DNA of 64,000 nt from Russula earlei (GCA_025769875.1 JAGFNK010000133.1:52061-116060); one strand, 5' to 3'. Positions 23,526 through 34,912 are shown, numbered from the stretch's first letter. Notes: generated by a model not told the origin, from the letters alone. Made by a program: numbers and translations.

Positions 23526-24465
23526 TACTGTACACGCTCGTTGTATTTTGTGTAATATAGCATCGCACGTCGCGCTGGTGGCGTAGTCTGTATTTTTTGT
23601 ATTCGAGTTGACTGAGCACAGGAACAGACCCCAAGATATCTCCTGCTCATCATACTCGCAACGGAAAGCCGAATGCCTGCCTACACTATCTAGAGGTTCG
23701 GAGAGTAAATGTTGGACGTTATGCAGCCACAAGCTGCGCCATCCTCACATGGACAGGCGAGGTGGTGCTTCGCGTACGCAACGCCATCTGACCCTCATGT
23801 ATGTCTGGAAACTTGTTAAGAAACTGAAAACCGTCCAAAACGAGGTGGTCAAGGTGCCTTCCACACCACCACCCGAGAGAAAACAGCGGTGAAGAACACC
23901 GCCCCCTTATGTAATACATTGTATGGAAGTCCTTGTTCCCTGACTACCATCTACTCTCGTTCCCATCGCACCGCTCCTCCTCCAAATAGGGAATACTGTA
24001 TCTTTGCGGATTTTCGAACTTGTTCGAGCTTTACGACAAGTCTGTATTTTCACGCCACAAGCATTCTCAACAGCTCGCACCGACGACGAAGAAGGGTGAG
24101 CCAGGCCGTTCACTTCTTACCCCAACACGAACGTGGCAAGTAGAATTCAAGGTGGGCACAAGTGATCAGCCAAAATTCACGTTCACCAGTTGACGGAGCG
24201 GTGATTTTGAAAGGAGACCGCAACGTTAGACGACCGTGACAATTTGAGACGAGCGTCTCCTGCTCTTCCCACTTGTCTAATACCTATTCCATGCTGTGAC
24301 CTCAACCTTACTGAAGGCCTAACCCCCCCTGATATTTCCGTGCACAATCGTGAGTATCCATTATTACCCAATAGTACGTGATGCCCCACAAACCATGACC
24401 CCAGATTTCCAAAGCTGTTATAGATATCACTTCCTGGGCCAGTGCTTCTTTGTCGTGTACTCGGA
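23526..24465. other. Spacer T2-T3, carries duplicated promoter block
   Basis: From ~24050 the sequence is a diverged copy of 27400-27814 upstream of T4 (shared CGACGACGAA, TTCACGTTCACCAG, GCGTCTCCTGCTCT, TACGTGATGCCCCACA, CTTTGTCGTGTACTCGGAATG). The duplication unit therefore includes the 5' region. GTGAGTATCC at 24350 could be a 5'-leader intron donor; the same string occurs at 37165 before T5. Confidence 0.55.
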
Positions 24466-27150
24466 ATGCGATCGGAATCAGTGCCAACACCACTACACCT
24501 ACAAACAGGTCGCAAAAACACTCATGTCGTTGAACCTGTTGAACAATGGGAGGCTGACCTGATGACCGAATGCGTAGATGGCCTCCGATTCATAAACGAG
24601 GATACCCAAACAGGACGCGATGCCATCCCCAATTCTCAACCTTCCGAAAGTCACCATAAGCCTGCACGCCGTGGATTTATGAATAGAATTCGATCGCTGG
24701 CAAAAGAGCAGTTCAACAGTCAGTTGCGATCGAAGACGTTGGAGCGTAAATCCGACTCGCCAGACGTTGTCTGGCCACATGACTGGGCCAGTCTGCCGAA
24801 CTACTATCCGACAGTGTCACCAGCGATCCCTCCCCCTGGACTCGATGACGTTGCACCCATCCCAACGTCTGCAGGCCCTAGCTTGCAAGCCATCTTTGGT
24901 CCGCGACATTCACTTGAAGATATGAAGCAGAGAATCGCGATCCCATATGGACCCACGACTCCCGAGGAGGGTCTGCCAGGGACATTATGGGACTCTTTCA
25001 ACTTCTGTCGTCCCATGACTCCCGATGACGGTTTCCGAGACACATTGTGGGGCGCTCTCGGTCATTCCACGACTCCTGATGACGATTTCCGAGAGACATT
25101 GTGGGGCTCTCCCAACTTGCATCGTCCCACTGTTACCGAGGAGGATCCACCGGGGACATTATGGGGCTCTTTTGACTTGCCTCGTCCCATGACCCCCCCT
25201 TACAGTTTCCGAGACACATCGTGGGGCAACCCGGGCCATTCCATGACTCCTTATTACGGTTTCCGAGAAACATTGCGGGGCTCTCTCAACTCGCGTCGTC
25301 CCACCGTTACCGAGGAGGGTCCACCAGGGACATTATGGGACTCTTTTGACTCGAGTCGTCCCATGACTCCCGATGATGGTTTCCAAGACGCATTGCGGGG
25401 CTTTCAAAACTTGCATCGTTCCATGACCCCTGATGACAGTTCTCGGGAAGGCGCACTGTGGGGCTCTCTCAACTCGTGTCGTTCCATGACCCCTGATGAC
25501 GGTTCCCAATACACATTGGGGGGCTCTCTCAACTCGCGTCGTTCCATGACTCCCGATGGGGGTTTCCGAGAGACATTGCGGGGCTCTCTCAACTCGCGTC
25601 GTCCCACTATTACCGAGGACGGCCCACCAAGGACATTATGGGGCTCTTTCAACTCGCGTCATCCCGTGACTCCCGAGGGTCCACGAGGGACATTGTGGGT
25701 TTCTCTCGACTCGCGTCATCCCTTTGGCGATTCCGGTGTGCACCGACAACTCAACAGCAAGGGTGATTCGCGCCCGCCGCCTGTTGACAACGATCTGTCT
25801 GACGCTTTAGATGACGTTGTGTGCCAACTCAATGACCAGCAAAGTATCCTTAATGCACATAGGCGCAGTATACACAATATACGAAGCAGGAAGCTCGAAC
25901 AGGGGGGCATATCATTGGAAGCCGAGGCGCAACATAAAGAGGAAAGGACAACCAGGAAGGAAGAGGCAAGCAAGAAAGGGTATGCGCGTCGTCTCAAGGG
26001 GAAGGCGCAACAGTCTTGGGCAGAGGCCGAATGCCTTGAGCCTCATGCGCGCCTGACAGAAGCTTCCACAACAATGCGTGAGGCTGCCGCTCAGAAGGAG
26101 GCTGAGGTCAACCTCAAAGAAGTAGAAACCGAGAAACGCGAGGCCGCTGTACGAAAGAAGGAAGCTGAGATTAAGCGTAAGGAGGTCAAAGCCAAGAAAC
26201 GCGAGGCCGACGCGCAGACCCGGGAGGCCGAAGTCTTGGCGCGGGAAACCGCTGCTCAGCACAAGGAAGAGGAAGTACGTCAGAGAGAAGCCGAGACGCG
26301 TCGTCTCGAAGAGCAAGCACGACGGACTTTGGATGAGGTCGAGCGGCTTTTGGCGAGCACACGCCAGGCGAAAGTTTCTGCCAAGACGCACAACGTGGCA
26401 GCGCAGAAGAAGGAAGCTGAGGCCAAGAGACGCGAGGAAGAAGTCCAAGCGCGTGAGGCCAATTCTCAGAAACGGGAAGCCGATGTCCAAGCACGGGAGG
26501 CCAAAGTCCAGACGCGCGAGGCCGAAATCCTAGTGCGGGAAGCTGAAGTCCAGCGCAAGGAGTTGGAGGCACATCAAAGTGAAGCCGAGGCCCGTCATCT
26601 CGAAGAGCAAGCACGACGAGCTTCAGAGGCCCGGGGCGGTGGGGAAAGCTTACTTCAGGCAGCGGCTACCGCCAAGATGTGCGAAGTTGAGCCACTTGTC
26701 GTCCCCGAGACGAGCCACCAACGTGATACGCAACCTCATCAGAGGCAGCAGCAGATAGAGCAGCCCAATCGAGAGATGCGGAGCTTGGAGTCGAAGCTGC
26801 GGGAGAAGGAAAGAAATCTTCAGCTTCGCGAGACGGAGATTCAGGAGTCACTCAAGGCGGCTGACGAAAGAAGACAGGCGGTGAATGTCGAAGAGGATAA
26901 CCTCCGACAAAAATTGGCTGCTCTTGGAGAACGAGAGGAGAAATTACGGCAAAAGGAGGCGGCCCTGATTCTGGGGATGAAAATCGAAAATGAAACGCAA
27001 CGCAATGATAACAACCGGGACTCTGACTTGTTTTCATTGGCTTCAACGATCAGAAACACTCCCGGTCGCAGCGCGCGTGCGAATTGGGCACTTTCCTCCA
27101 AGAGTAGTCACAATATGAAAGATTCGGGGAATCATGGGAACGAGGGATAG
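24466..27150 (+). CDS. T3: coiled-coil family member with expanded ~20-residue repeat
   Basis: A single exon of 894 residues from the ATG at 24466, where T4 also starts (MRSESV / MRPESV). The order is the T5-like N-terminal segment; PNYYPTVSPAIPPPGLDDV and AIFGPRHSLEDMKQRIAIP (as in T5); then more than ten copies of an imperfect repeat of type MTPDDGFRETL-RGSLNSRRP. The join back to T5-like sequence comes at FGDSGVHRQLNSKGDSRPPP, followed by a heptad coiled coil of KREAEAQ-type units and the tail DLFSLASTIRNT ending HGNEG. Relative to T5 it lacks the acidic and Ser-rich block and the J-like end. The last ~510 bp are nearly identical to T2. The function is unknown. Confidence 0.75.
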   Translation: MRSESVPTPLHLQTGRKNTHVVEPVEQWEADLMTECVDGLRFINEDTQTGRDAIPNSQPSESHHKPARRGFMNRIRSLAKEQFNSQLRSKTLERKSDSPDVVWPHDWASLPNYYPTVSPAIPPPGLDDVAPIPTSAGPSLQAIFGPRHSLEDMKQRIAIPYGPTTPEEGLPGTLWDSFNFCRPMTPDDGFRDTLWGALGHSTTPDDDFRETLWGSPNLHRPTVTEEDPPGTLWGSFDLPRPMTPPYSFRDTSWGNPGHSMTPYYGFRETLRGSLNSRRPTVTEEGPPGTLWDSFDSSRPMTPDDGFQDALRGFQNLHRSMTPDDSSREGALWGSLNSCRSMTPDDGSQYTLGGSLNSRRSMTPDGGFRETLRGSLNSRRPTITEDGPPRTLWGSFNSRHPVTPEGPRGTLWVSLDSRHPFGDSGVHRQLNSKGDSRPPPVDNDLSDALDDVVCQLNDQQSILNAHRRSIHNIRSRKLEQGGISLEAEAQHKEERTTRKEEASKKGYARRLKGKAQQSWAEAECLEPHARLTEASTTMREAAAQKEAEVNLKEVETEKREAAVRKKEAEIKRKEVKAKKREADAQTREAEVLARETAAQHKEEEVRQREAETRRLEEQARRTLDEVERLLASTRQAKVSAKTHNVAAQKKEAEAKRREEEVQAREANSQKREADVQAREAKVQTREAEILVREAEVQRKELEAHQSEAEARHLEEQARRASEARGGGESLLQAAATAKMCEVEPLVVPETSHQRDTQPHQRQQQIEQPNREMRSLESKLREKERNLQLRETEIQESLKAADERRQAVNVEEDNLRQKLAALGEREEKLRQKEAALILGMKIENETQRNDNNRDSDLFSLASTIRNTPGRSARANWALSSKSSHNMKDSGNHGNEG
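24943..25735 (+). repeat. Intragenic tandem repeat in T3
   Basis: About 60-66-bp units encode variants of [MT]TP[DE][DE]GFRETLWGSLNSRRP, with alternate units starting TVTEEGPPGTLW. More than ten copies are seen. T5 has only one such unit (GPTTPEEGPRGTSWGSLNSR), so this is a lineage-specific amplification. Unit lengths are multiples of 3, so the frame is kept. Confidence 0.85.
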
Positions 27151-27814
27151 TACTGTACACGCTCGTTGGGTTTATGTATTTTGATATCTTGTATGGTTAC
27201 GTGTGTCGCAGTAGCGCAGTCTGTATTTTTGTATTTGAGATTGACTGGGCATATGACAGACCCGAGGGGCCACTGATCTCATGTTCATCATACTCACCAC
27301 GGAAAGCCGAACGCCTGCCTACGCTATCTAGAGGTTTGGAGAGCTAACCAACTTGTCTCTTTGTTTATTCCTTGTATCTTGCGACAAGTCTGATTCACGT
27401 CACAACCATCCCACCAGCTGCGCCGACGACGAAAGAAGGGTTACCCAGGCTGTTCACTTTCTATCCCAACGCGAACGTAGCAAGTAGAGTCCGTCGAAGG
27501 TGCAAGTGATCTGCCAGAGTTCACGTTCACCAGAGTTTAACGGAGCTGTAATTTTGATAGGAGACCACAACGTGGACGACAGTTCGTGAGACGGGCGTCT
27601 CCTGCTCTGTCCTGGTCCTAATGCCGCCACATGTCAACTTGCGCCATGCGGTACGCTTGACCCTCCTGAAGGCCTGAGCCCTGGTATTTCCGTGCACGGT
27701 CGTGAGCATCCATTACCCAATAGTACGTGATGCCCCACATGTCATGACCCCAGACTTCCAAAGCTATTATAGATATCACGTCGTGGGCCAGCGCTTCTTT
27801 GTCGTGTACTCGGA
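27151..27814. other. Spacer T3-T4, duplicated 3' and 5' flanks
   Basis: The first part copies the T2 3' flank (TAGTACTGTACACGCTCGTTG at both stops). The second part copies the T3 upstream block. Together they show that gene plus promoter were duplicated as a unit of roughly 3.4 kb. Confidence 0.6.
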
Positions 27815-30485
27815 ATGCGACCAGAATCAGTGCTTACACCAACACCACTACACCTATCAACAGGTCGCAAAAACACTGATGAACAATGGAAGGTTGACCT
27901 TCGAAAACGCATCGAAGATGACCTAGGAGTCCGACACATGACCGAGCAAGCTCAGAGAGAGCGAGACGCTACACTCAGCTCTCAGCCTTCCGAAAGCAGC
28001 CATAAACGCGCACAACTTGAATATGAGGGGAAGATGCATATTATTCAATCTTTGGTACAAGAGAAGTTCGAGCGTGAGTTGCCCCGGGAGATGTTTGAGC
28101 GCAGATCGGCTCTCGATGATGTCGTCGGACCCAACTCGCCGGACGTTGTCCTCCAGCGGGGCGAGAGCGAGCGAGGTAGTGATGAAAGTACCGAAGGTCG
28201 ATACGTCAATGCCTGGCTAGATGACGAAGGGAGTGGATCAGACGAATCGGGTGGAAAGGAAGCTTTGAGGGAATACTTGAATCAAATCCTCGAGTCTACG
28301 TCCCCTGTCCCTCGAAGAAACGCTGCCTCACGCCAGCGACAACCGTCGGATTCCCAACTCGCCCAGGACTATGATAACGAGGATCCCGTGGACTCTCATG
28401 AGTCTCCCGTGCGGCGGCACGGGAGTCAACCATTTTCCCCTGGTGAAGGATCTCACCATCAAAGCCTCAGTGCTCATACTCGCTCCATTCCACGCCCACA
28501 AGTATTTCCTAGTATCTCCCGTGCTTTCGCCCACACCAGTGAACAAACATATGCTACAAGCCCCGTCAAGCGCGAAGGCAGTGCTAGCAGCATTGGCTCG
28601 ATCAGTAGCGGTGCCAGTCACAGTCGTGCGGGATCGTTGAATTCCGATCAACATCGCAGCAGGGGCGTTGCACTTCACGGCAACACAGAACACCTCCCGG
28701 GTCAGAATCGTGTTCGCATCGCGTCGAACATTGGCCCTCGCGAACGACAGACGTCAGCCTCGGCCAGCCCACATAGCCCCATCCAGTTCACACGCCGCGA
28801 CAGCAGTATTAGTAGTACTGGCTCAACCGGCAGCGGTGCAGGTCTGCATCGTGGGCGAACTGTGAAACCCGATCAATATAGGTGGGTTGCAGCCAACAGC
28901 AACGCAGAACGCCTTCTCAGCCAAAATCGCATTTCGTCAATTATTTCCCCTCGCGCACGTAGTCCCAGCCCCATCCCGCTCACGCGCCCCAGCAGTATTA
29001 GTAGCATTGGCTCAACGAACAGCGGCGCAGGTCTTCGTGTGGGATCCTTGAACTCTGATCAATACCGGAGCAGGCGCGTTGCATCCCACAATGACACAGA
29101 ACGTTCTCCCACCCAAAATCACAGTCGTGATGTTATGGGAAATATTTTTCGGGACGTATCGCAGTTGTCTTCGGACACGCATGGCTACCTGGACGACTTC
29201 ATAGCGCGCAAACGTCACAAGAGCAAGGATGTTTCAAGGCTGATATCTGCCGACGGGGATCTGTCTGATGCATCAGACAATGTTGTTGGCGACCTCGATG
29301 ACAGGCGGAGTATGCACAGTGTACGCAGCTCCCTTCGTAGGCACAGTATGCGGATCGAACAAAGGGCCATGTCCGAAGCCGAAGCGCAGCGCAAGGAAGA
29401 GGAGGCGAGCCCGAAGGAGGAAGAGGCGCGACAATATTGGGAAGAGCCTCAACGGGTTGGGTCAAGTGTTCATCTGGAAATGGTTTCCCACAAGATGCGT
29501 GAGGCCGCCGCTCAGAAGAAGGAAGCCGAGGCCATGCGTAAGATAGCCGAGGCCAAGAAACGCGACGCAGAAGCCCAGATCCGTGAGGCCGAAGCTCAGA
29601 CGCGGGAGGCCGAAGCGCGGATGCGTGAGGTTGCGGTCCTGACGCGAGAGACCGAAGCCCAGCGCAAGGAGGAAGAAGCGTGTCTTAGAGAAGGGGAAGC
29701 GCGTCGTCTCGAGGAGAAGGCACGACGATCTTTGGAGGGGGCTGAGCGACTTGCGGCAGGCATTCGTCAGGCGGAAGCATCTGCCAAGATGCATTACGCC
29801 GCGGCGCAGAGGAGGGAAGCTGAGGTCAAGCGTACAGAGGCTGAGGCCAAGAAACGCGAAGCAGAAGCCCAGACGCGTGAGGCCGAGGCTCAGGCACAGG
29901 TGGCCGAAGCCCTGGAGCGGGAGACCGAAACCCAGCGCAAGGAGGAGGAACTGCGTCGCAGAGAGGACGAGGCGCGTCGCCTCGAGGAGAAGCTACAACA
30001 GGCGTTGGAGGCCGAACGCGTCGAGGCGAGTGCGCATCGGGCAGTAGCCTGAAATCAGACGTGTGATGAGCCGACTAACAGAGATACAGGATCTCGAGGA
30101 AAAGATACGGAAGATGGAAGGATACATACAGGACTTGGAGGGAAAGCTGCGGACGATGGAAGGATACGTACAGAATCGTGAGGCAGAGATTGAAGAGATA
30201 TGCCTTGATACAAAGAAAAGAAGCCAGGCCTTAAATCTCCAGGAAGACGACCTCCGACAAAAATGGGCCGCCTTCAGAGAACAAGAAGAGAAACTGGAGC
30301 TAAGAGAGGCAGCACTAGAGCGGATGGAGATCGAGAGGCATCGCGGTAGTGTGGACGGGGGTGATGACTTGTTTTCGCTGACTTCAAGGATCGACAATAC
30401 TTCCCCCTCCAGCTCAAATTATGCCACATCCTCCAAGGATGACGAGAGGTTGAAAGATTCGGAGAACTATGGGAACCAAGGATAA
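27815..30485 (+). CDS. T4: coiled-coil family member with triplicated segment
   Basis: The structure is join(27815..30043,30090..30485), 874 residues. A 46-nt intron (GTAGCC, branch CTAAC, ATACAG) removes an in-frame stop and a frame change, so the gene is probably intact. The N-terminal segment DEQWKVDLRKRIEDD, NSPDVVL and GSGSDESGG follow T5 closely. The Ser-rich unit SxxSxGSxxSGAxxxxxGSLNSDQYR appears three times against once in T5. Next come DGDLSDASDNVVGDLDDRRS and the KREAEAQ coiled coil. The C-terminal coil (NLQEDDLRQKWAAFREQEEKL) ends YGNQG, the family tail. There is no J-like domain. The function is unknown. Confidence 0.75.
28566..29125 (+). repeat. Three-copy intragenic repeat in T4
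   Basis: Three units of roughly 150-210 bp start near 28566, 28787 and 28979. Each has a Ser-rich opening (SSIGSISSGA, SSTGSTGSGA, SSIGSTNSGA), then a DQ[HY]R core and an ERL..QNR-like end. T5 has one equivalent at about 38231-38375. Confidence 0.75.
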
Positions 30486-31591
30486 TACTGGCCCGGGAGA
30501 TCGCGGTTTGCACGTTCAACGGCATATGTACAATTACGTGTAGAGTCGACTTGAACAATCGTTGGGGTTATATCTATAGAGCATGCGATATAGAAAATCC
30601 ATCATATATTTATATTCCTCGCAACGGAGAACAGAATGCCATATTTTTACAACTATGCTCTTCGGCCCCATAAGTAGTTCGGGTCGGCAAGACGAGTGTC
30701 ACAGTTCTCGAATGATCACCCCAACACCACCGAGATTATTATAGTAATAGGGATTTGCCATATGGTCCATTGGTCGGCAGAGCGCGGACTGTAATGTTTT
30801 ACTGTGACTGTGAGACTTTGAGTGACTACGCGAGATGGCTATAGACCAGCTGGATTATAAAATAACGTTCCTCAAGAGTAGACGCCGCTTGACATGTGGT
30901 GGTGAGCACGTGGTGTGAGGACGGAGCAAAGCAGCCGCGTGTCGAAAGTCGAAAGCAACACTTCCTCCTGTCATTTCACCACCACCGCGCTCGAGCCGCC
31001 GCGAGCCGCCTACAATGTCTCAGCGACCTCTTGTCGCCGTTACCCGTCAAGTCCGACGTGCCCCCCCCAAAACGGTACTAAGGCCTCGCCCGACGCCCCG
31101 GCGTCCCTGCCAGTGCCTTTGCTTCCTGTACACACCCGCTCTTCTCTGATTGACTCGATTCTGCCACCTTTTTGGTCATCCCTTTTTCTTTTCTTTTAGT
31201 CTAGACTTGCCGCCGGTGAAACGCCATCGATCAACATCTCGACGGCGAACGCGTCTCCTATATCTCGCATTTCAGGGTCCCTTCTCCCTTATTAGCGACC
31301 CGCCTTCAGACGATTGGATCACCTCGGCACCTTATCGACCCACTCGTAGGGCACACCACTATGTATATAAAACTCGTCTCGACCTTCGAGGACAAGGATA
31401 CCATCAGTCAATTGGAATAGAATCCCGTATCTTCGTTAATGTCTTGCGTGCCGCCGCCGCCCCTCTCACTTGTCTTGCCCCCGTTCCTGTTCTCGCCTTC
31501 TCCTTCCTTTCTCTTCCCACTTTCAGTCTACACTCCACTTTGGGTAAAAGCCATCATCTACATGGACACGCACAACACAGCCATTTTATAT
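30486..31591. other. Spacer T4 to pseudogene
   Basis: No gene is supported. An ATG at 31016 opens a short frame (MSQRPLVAVTRQVRR) preceded by a CA-rich leader-like stretch, so a stray first exon is possible. The rest is pyrimidine-rich. Confidence 0.35.
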
Positions 31592-32726
31592 CTATATGTG
31601 TGGAATGAAGGAAACCCAGTGAACAACATGGTAAGCTGCAAGAGGAAGTGATTTAAGACAGAGGAAAGGGAGGAGAAGCAAAACCAGTCGACCAAGGATA
31701 TAAGGGAGTAACACCACATGGGACAGAGGAAACAGAAAGGTTCCGCCTCGAAAAAATCCAATAGATGCCGGAGGTACCAGAATTGGAAAAACAGTTATGA
31801 TGACCGAAGCAACACGCCACAGGGTTCGCAGTGTGCTAGAGGGAAAGGTGAACGACCATTAGATACAATGAATGCCCCCGAAGGTCAATGTAACAAAAAT
31901 ACTGTGAATGTCACGAGAAACCACCTGTCTGAGACCCAGTCGTTAGGATAGAACGCGTTGACCCTCATCGTGTATACCTCCCCTTGGCCGAGAAGAATAT
32001 CCACAGGCTTCCGAATTGGCCATATGAGGACACGGATTAGCCAATGTACGCTGCCATCAATGAACCCTTCGGTCAATGGTCCATGGATAATCGCTACATT
32101 GGGGCTTATATACAGTGTACAGGGTCAATTACAAAGAACTGGAACTGTTCTAGACCCTTTGGTACCATCCAATAGGACTACAGAGGCATAAACTCACTTG
32201 TGTAGCTTGAAGCTCAGAGAGTGCATCTCGAAGTCCAGCCGAACTTGTGGCTTCAATATCCCCATCATCCACGGGATGATCGGTCTGGCGCTGCTTGTAT
32301 ACTCGGACTCCACGGTGCACGTTCAGAGGCTTGTCCCACCACAGGAGGTACATCACGAAATTCAGAGTTGCGAACGCAACCGTGACGAGCTCCAGTTCAG
32401 TGACGGGGAGACCTTGGACCCCTCGTGCGATGCATTGGACCACGAACCGGGAAGTGTTCGCGATCACAAGCATTTTGGAGACGACGTCTCCCTTGCTCTT
32501 GTCCTGGATCTCCGCTTTTGCGATCCTTGGGAAATCACCATTGCCTGTCAGAGAATACGAGTATAGCCGTTCAGGAACGAGCACTCGGACGGGCCTGTCT
32601 CCATGAATCCTCCCATGATCGCGAAGAACCCATGGGTGGTGGACCATCCCTCTCCTGTGCGGAACTGTCAATATTGAACGTTGCTTTCGGTTTTCAGGGC
32701 TCACCTTTGTACTTCTCGGCTAATTC

Positions 32727-34586
32727 CATCAGGGAAAACTACATCTGTGAAATATCTCTAAATATCTCTAAATGTCAGTATATACTGGTATATAGGAGAA
32801 TACCTTGATTATTGGTAATTATCTGAATTCGAAGTGTCGTCATTTGCGTATGTATATTTATTGATAAATATCAACATTATCGGCAAATTGTCCCTACAAT
32901 ATATCGCAGTAGTAGAGACCGTAGGACACCGGGGCTAGGGCAGAGGACAGGACAGGACAGGAGGGGACGATTCGCGGTGCAACGCGGCCGCGAAAACAAA
33001 TTTTTCACCGCTTAGCAACTGAACTTCGGTAAGGGGAAGGGAAAAGATTTTGGGGCTGGAAAGGAGAGGGGAGAGAGGGAGGAGAGGAGATGGCCCCTTT
33101 TTGGCGTGCGAATGGCCGCGTACATGCGCTGCGTTGACCCGTCGCTCACAGCCCCTTTTGGCATGGGTAAACTGGAGCAGAGGGGAAGTGAGAGGAACGC
33201 TGCGCGCTCGGGAACTGGCATGTATAGGAGCTGGAGAGGAAAAGAAACAATCAAAAACCGTATAGAAATGAAAACGAAAAAACGCACGCGGTGGTGGCCA
33301 TCGCGAGATCGTTATATCCACGGCCGAGTCGTCATGGTCGCCACTGCAGGGGAATGGGTGCCAGTGGGTGGGAGAGCGCCGCCGTCACGGCCATAAGCAC
33401 ATCGCCTTGAAGCCCAACAAGGAACTGTGTAGTGGGAAGGAGAGGATGAGAGAGAGCGCGTGAAAACGAAACCTAACACGCACCGGCGGAAAACACATCT
33501 TGGAAAAGCCAGGAAAAAGGAGGCTCACACGGGCGTGGTGCCAAACGAAACCCACCATCGCGAGTGTTGACGGCTGCGTCATCACCGCGGTCCCGGCCGT
33601 GCTGTTGCTGTGAGAAGAGGTCAAAAAGAGCAAGTGAAAAATAAAAATAAATAAAAACGCGCACCGGGTTCGTGGTTCCACAGAAGCGTTCTCGTGGCCA
33701 TTTTGGTCATGTCTGGCGTTGGCCCCATGGGTCTTGACGGCTGCGTCATCACCGCGGTCCTGGCCGTGCTGTTGCCGTGAACAAAGTGTGTCAAATGAAA
33801 GAATAAAAAAAGCGCACTGGGTTTGCGGACACAGAATCAATTTCATGGGCATTGGGTATTCTTGTGGTCTTGGCCTGGAGTCGCCACGTGTCACTACAGT
33901 GACACAGGAGGAAAGGGGATTTGGGGGAAGCAGGTAGAAGAAGAGCTTTCAGGGGGCTGCTTGGAAGAAGGGTGTGGGAAGGAGAGGGAGAGAGGATGAG
34001 AGAGAGGGCGCGAAAACGAACACACCATAGCTTGCGGGAAATTTCGAATCACCTGTGAATTAGCCAGTGAAATTTTGAGGAGACTGGCAGCTTGGGAGTC
34101 TTGAACTGGGATCATGGGGAAGGAAGAGTGGGAATGGGAAGGACAGGAAGAGGAGAGGAAGGAGAGGAAGGACGGCAAAACGAGAAACGAAGATGTGAAG
34201 ACGCCGCCCATATTCGTCGAAGTGTTCACCTCATTCCCACAAGTGTGGCACTGTCATTCTGGACAAGTGCGACCGTTTTAGACACAAACACATATTTTTT
34301 TGTTAACCCTTTCCTTGATAGGCATAGCTATTTGACTGTTCATTAATTTCTTGATCAGTGCTGGAAGCAGCTACAATTACCTTTGGATTGTCTCCAAATT
34401 ACACCTTCAACTTCTATATCAGAATATCTATACAGTATCTTGGAATATGTAGCAATATGAGAGTACTCATAGTTTAATGATATTTCAGAAATGTGGGATC
34501 AGAATATCTACAGTATCTCAGAATATGTAACAATATGGAGAATACTCATATTTACTGATATTTCAGAAATGTAGGATTCCCTGATG
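32727..34586. mobile_element. Non-autonomous TIR DNA element, 1.86 kb
   Basis: The ends are imperfect inverted repeats. The left starts CATCAGGGAAAACTACATCT and the right ends AGATGTAGGATTCCCTGATG-like (…AATGTAGGATTCCCTGATG). A 2-bp TC flanks both sides, and removing the element plus one TC restores the pseudogene frame (AAV-ELAEKYK). The interior has no transposase-like frame. It contains two copies each of GACGGCTGCGTCATCACCGC (33570, 33737) and GAGAGGATGAGAGAGAG (33440, 33992). The AT-rich subterminal parts hold AATATCT motifs. The superfamily is undetermined; a 2-bp duplication would fit Tc1/mariner-like insertion, but the target is not TA. Confidence 0.75.
34418..34577 (+). repeat. Two-copy 80-bp subterminal repeat of the TIR element
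   Basis: Units begin ATCAGAATATCT at 34418 and 34498 and both run to TGATATTTCAGAAATGT. They lie just inside the right terminus and may be transposase binding regions (inference). Confidence 0.75.
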
Positions 34587-34912
34587 TCAACTGCGGCCAG
34601 TCGCTGTCTCAATGCCCACGCAGTCATTACCTCTGGCACGAAAAGGGCAGCAAGCATGAGTCCCGCGCGTCGCGCTGTGACCCTTGCCCGGCTGTCGTCA
34701 GGACTTGGGATATTGGGGTGCACCGAGACCCAGGTACACAACAGAATAGTGACAACACAATTTCATACAATGTCCCAAAGCGACCTACATCCATTGGGAT
34801 CATCACAGGAGGGGGCCCGCGATTGAAACTGGTCGAGAGGGATAGGAGGTGGCGAGGATTGGCCAACGGGGGATGCTCGGGCAGCCGATAGAATGGAAAT
34901 GAGGAGAATCAT

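Larger units (their letters stand above)
31592..34912 (-). pseudogene. Dead agaricomycete multi-span membrane-protein gene
   Basis: On -, the start at 34912 opens with a signal-like MILLISILSAARAS, then CDDPNGCRSLWDIV. A TGA follows at 34765-34763 where the family appears to have Trp. The reading then continues through WVSVHPNIPSPDD and LMLAALFVPEVM to RQRLAAV. Here a 1.86-kb TIR element (32727-34586) interrupts it. Beyond the element come LAEKYK, a 50-nt intron, EGWSTTHGFFAIMGGF, a frameshift near 32620, then EIQDKSKGDVVSK, QCIARGVQGLPVTELELVT, LLWWDKPLNV and FYPNDWVSD. A second frameshift lies at an A5 run (31895-31899), then FGGIHCI, a TAA at 31859-31861, WSFTFPSSTLRTLW, and a clean end at 31592. 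The order and spacing match a widespread agaricomycete family of unknown function (signal peptide, several membrane spans). At least five lesions make it non-functional. Confidence 0.85.

Noticed and set aside
30044..30089. Frameshift killing T4
   Set aside because: A 46-nt intron with a CTAAC branch point and phase-0 ends explains both the stop and the frame change.
31016..31080. Possible first exon MSQRPLVAVTRQ of a dehydrogenase-like gene
   Set aside because: No downstream exon could be joined, and the resemblance is only a few residues.
31820..31910. Intron (GTATTT...CCTCTAG) that would remove the pseudogene frameshift and TAA
   Set aside because: It would delete FGGIHC and WSFTFPS, which look like conserved exonic residues in this family, and the other lesions remain.
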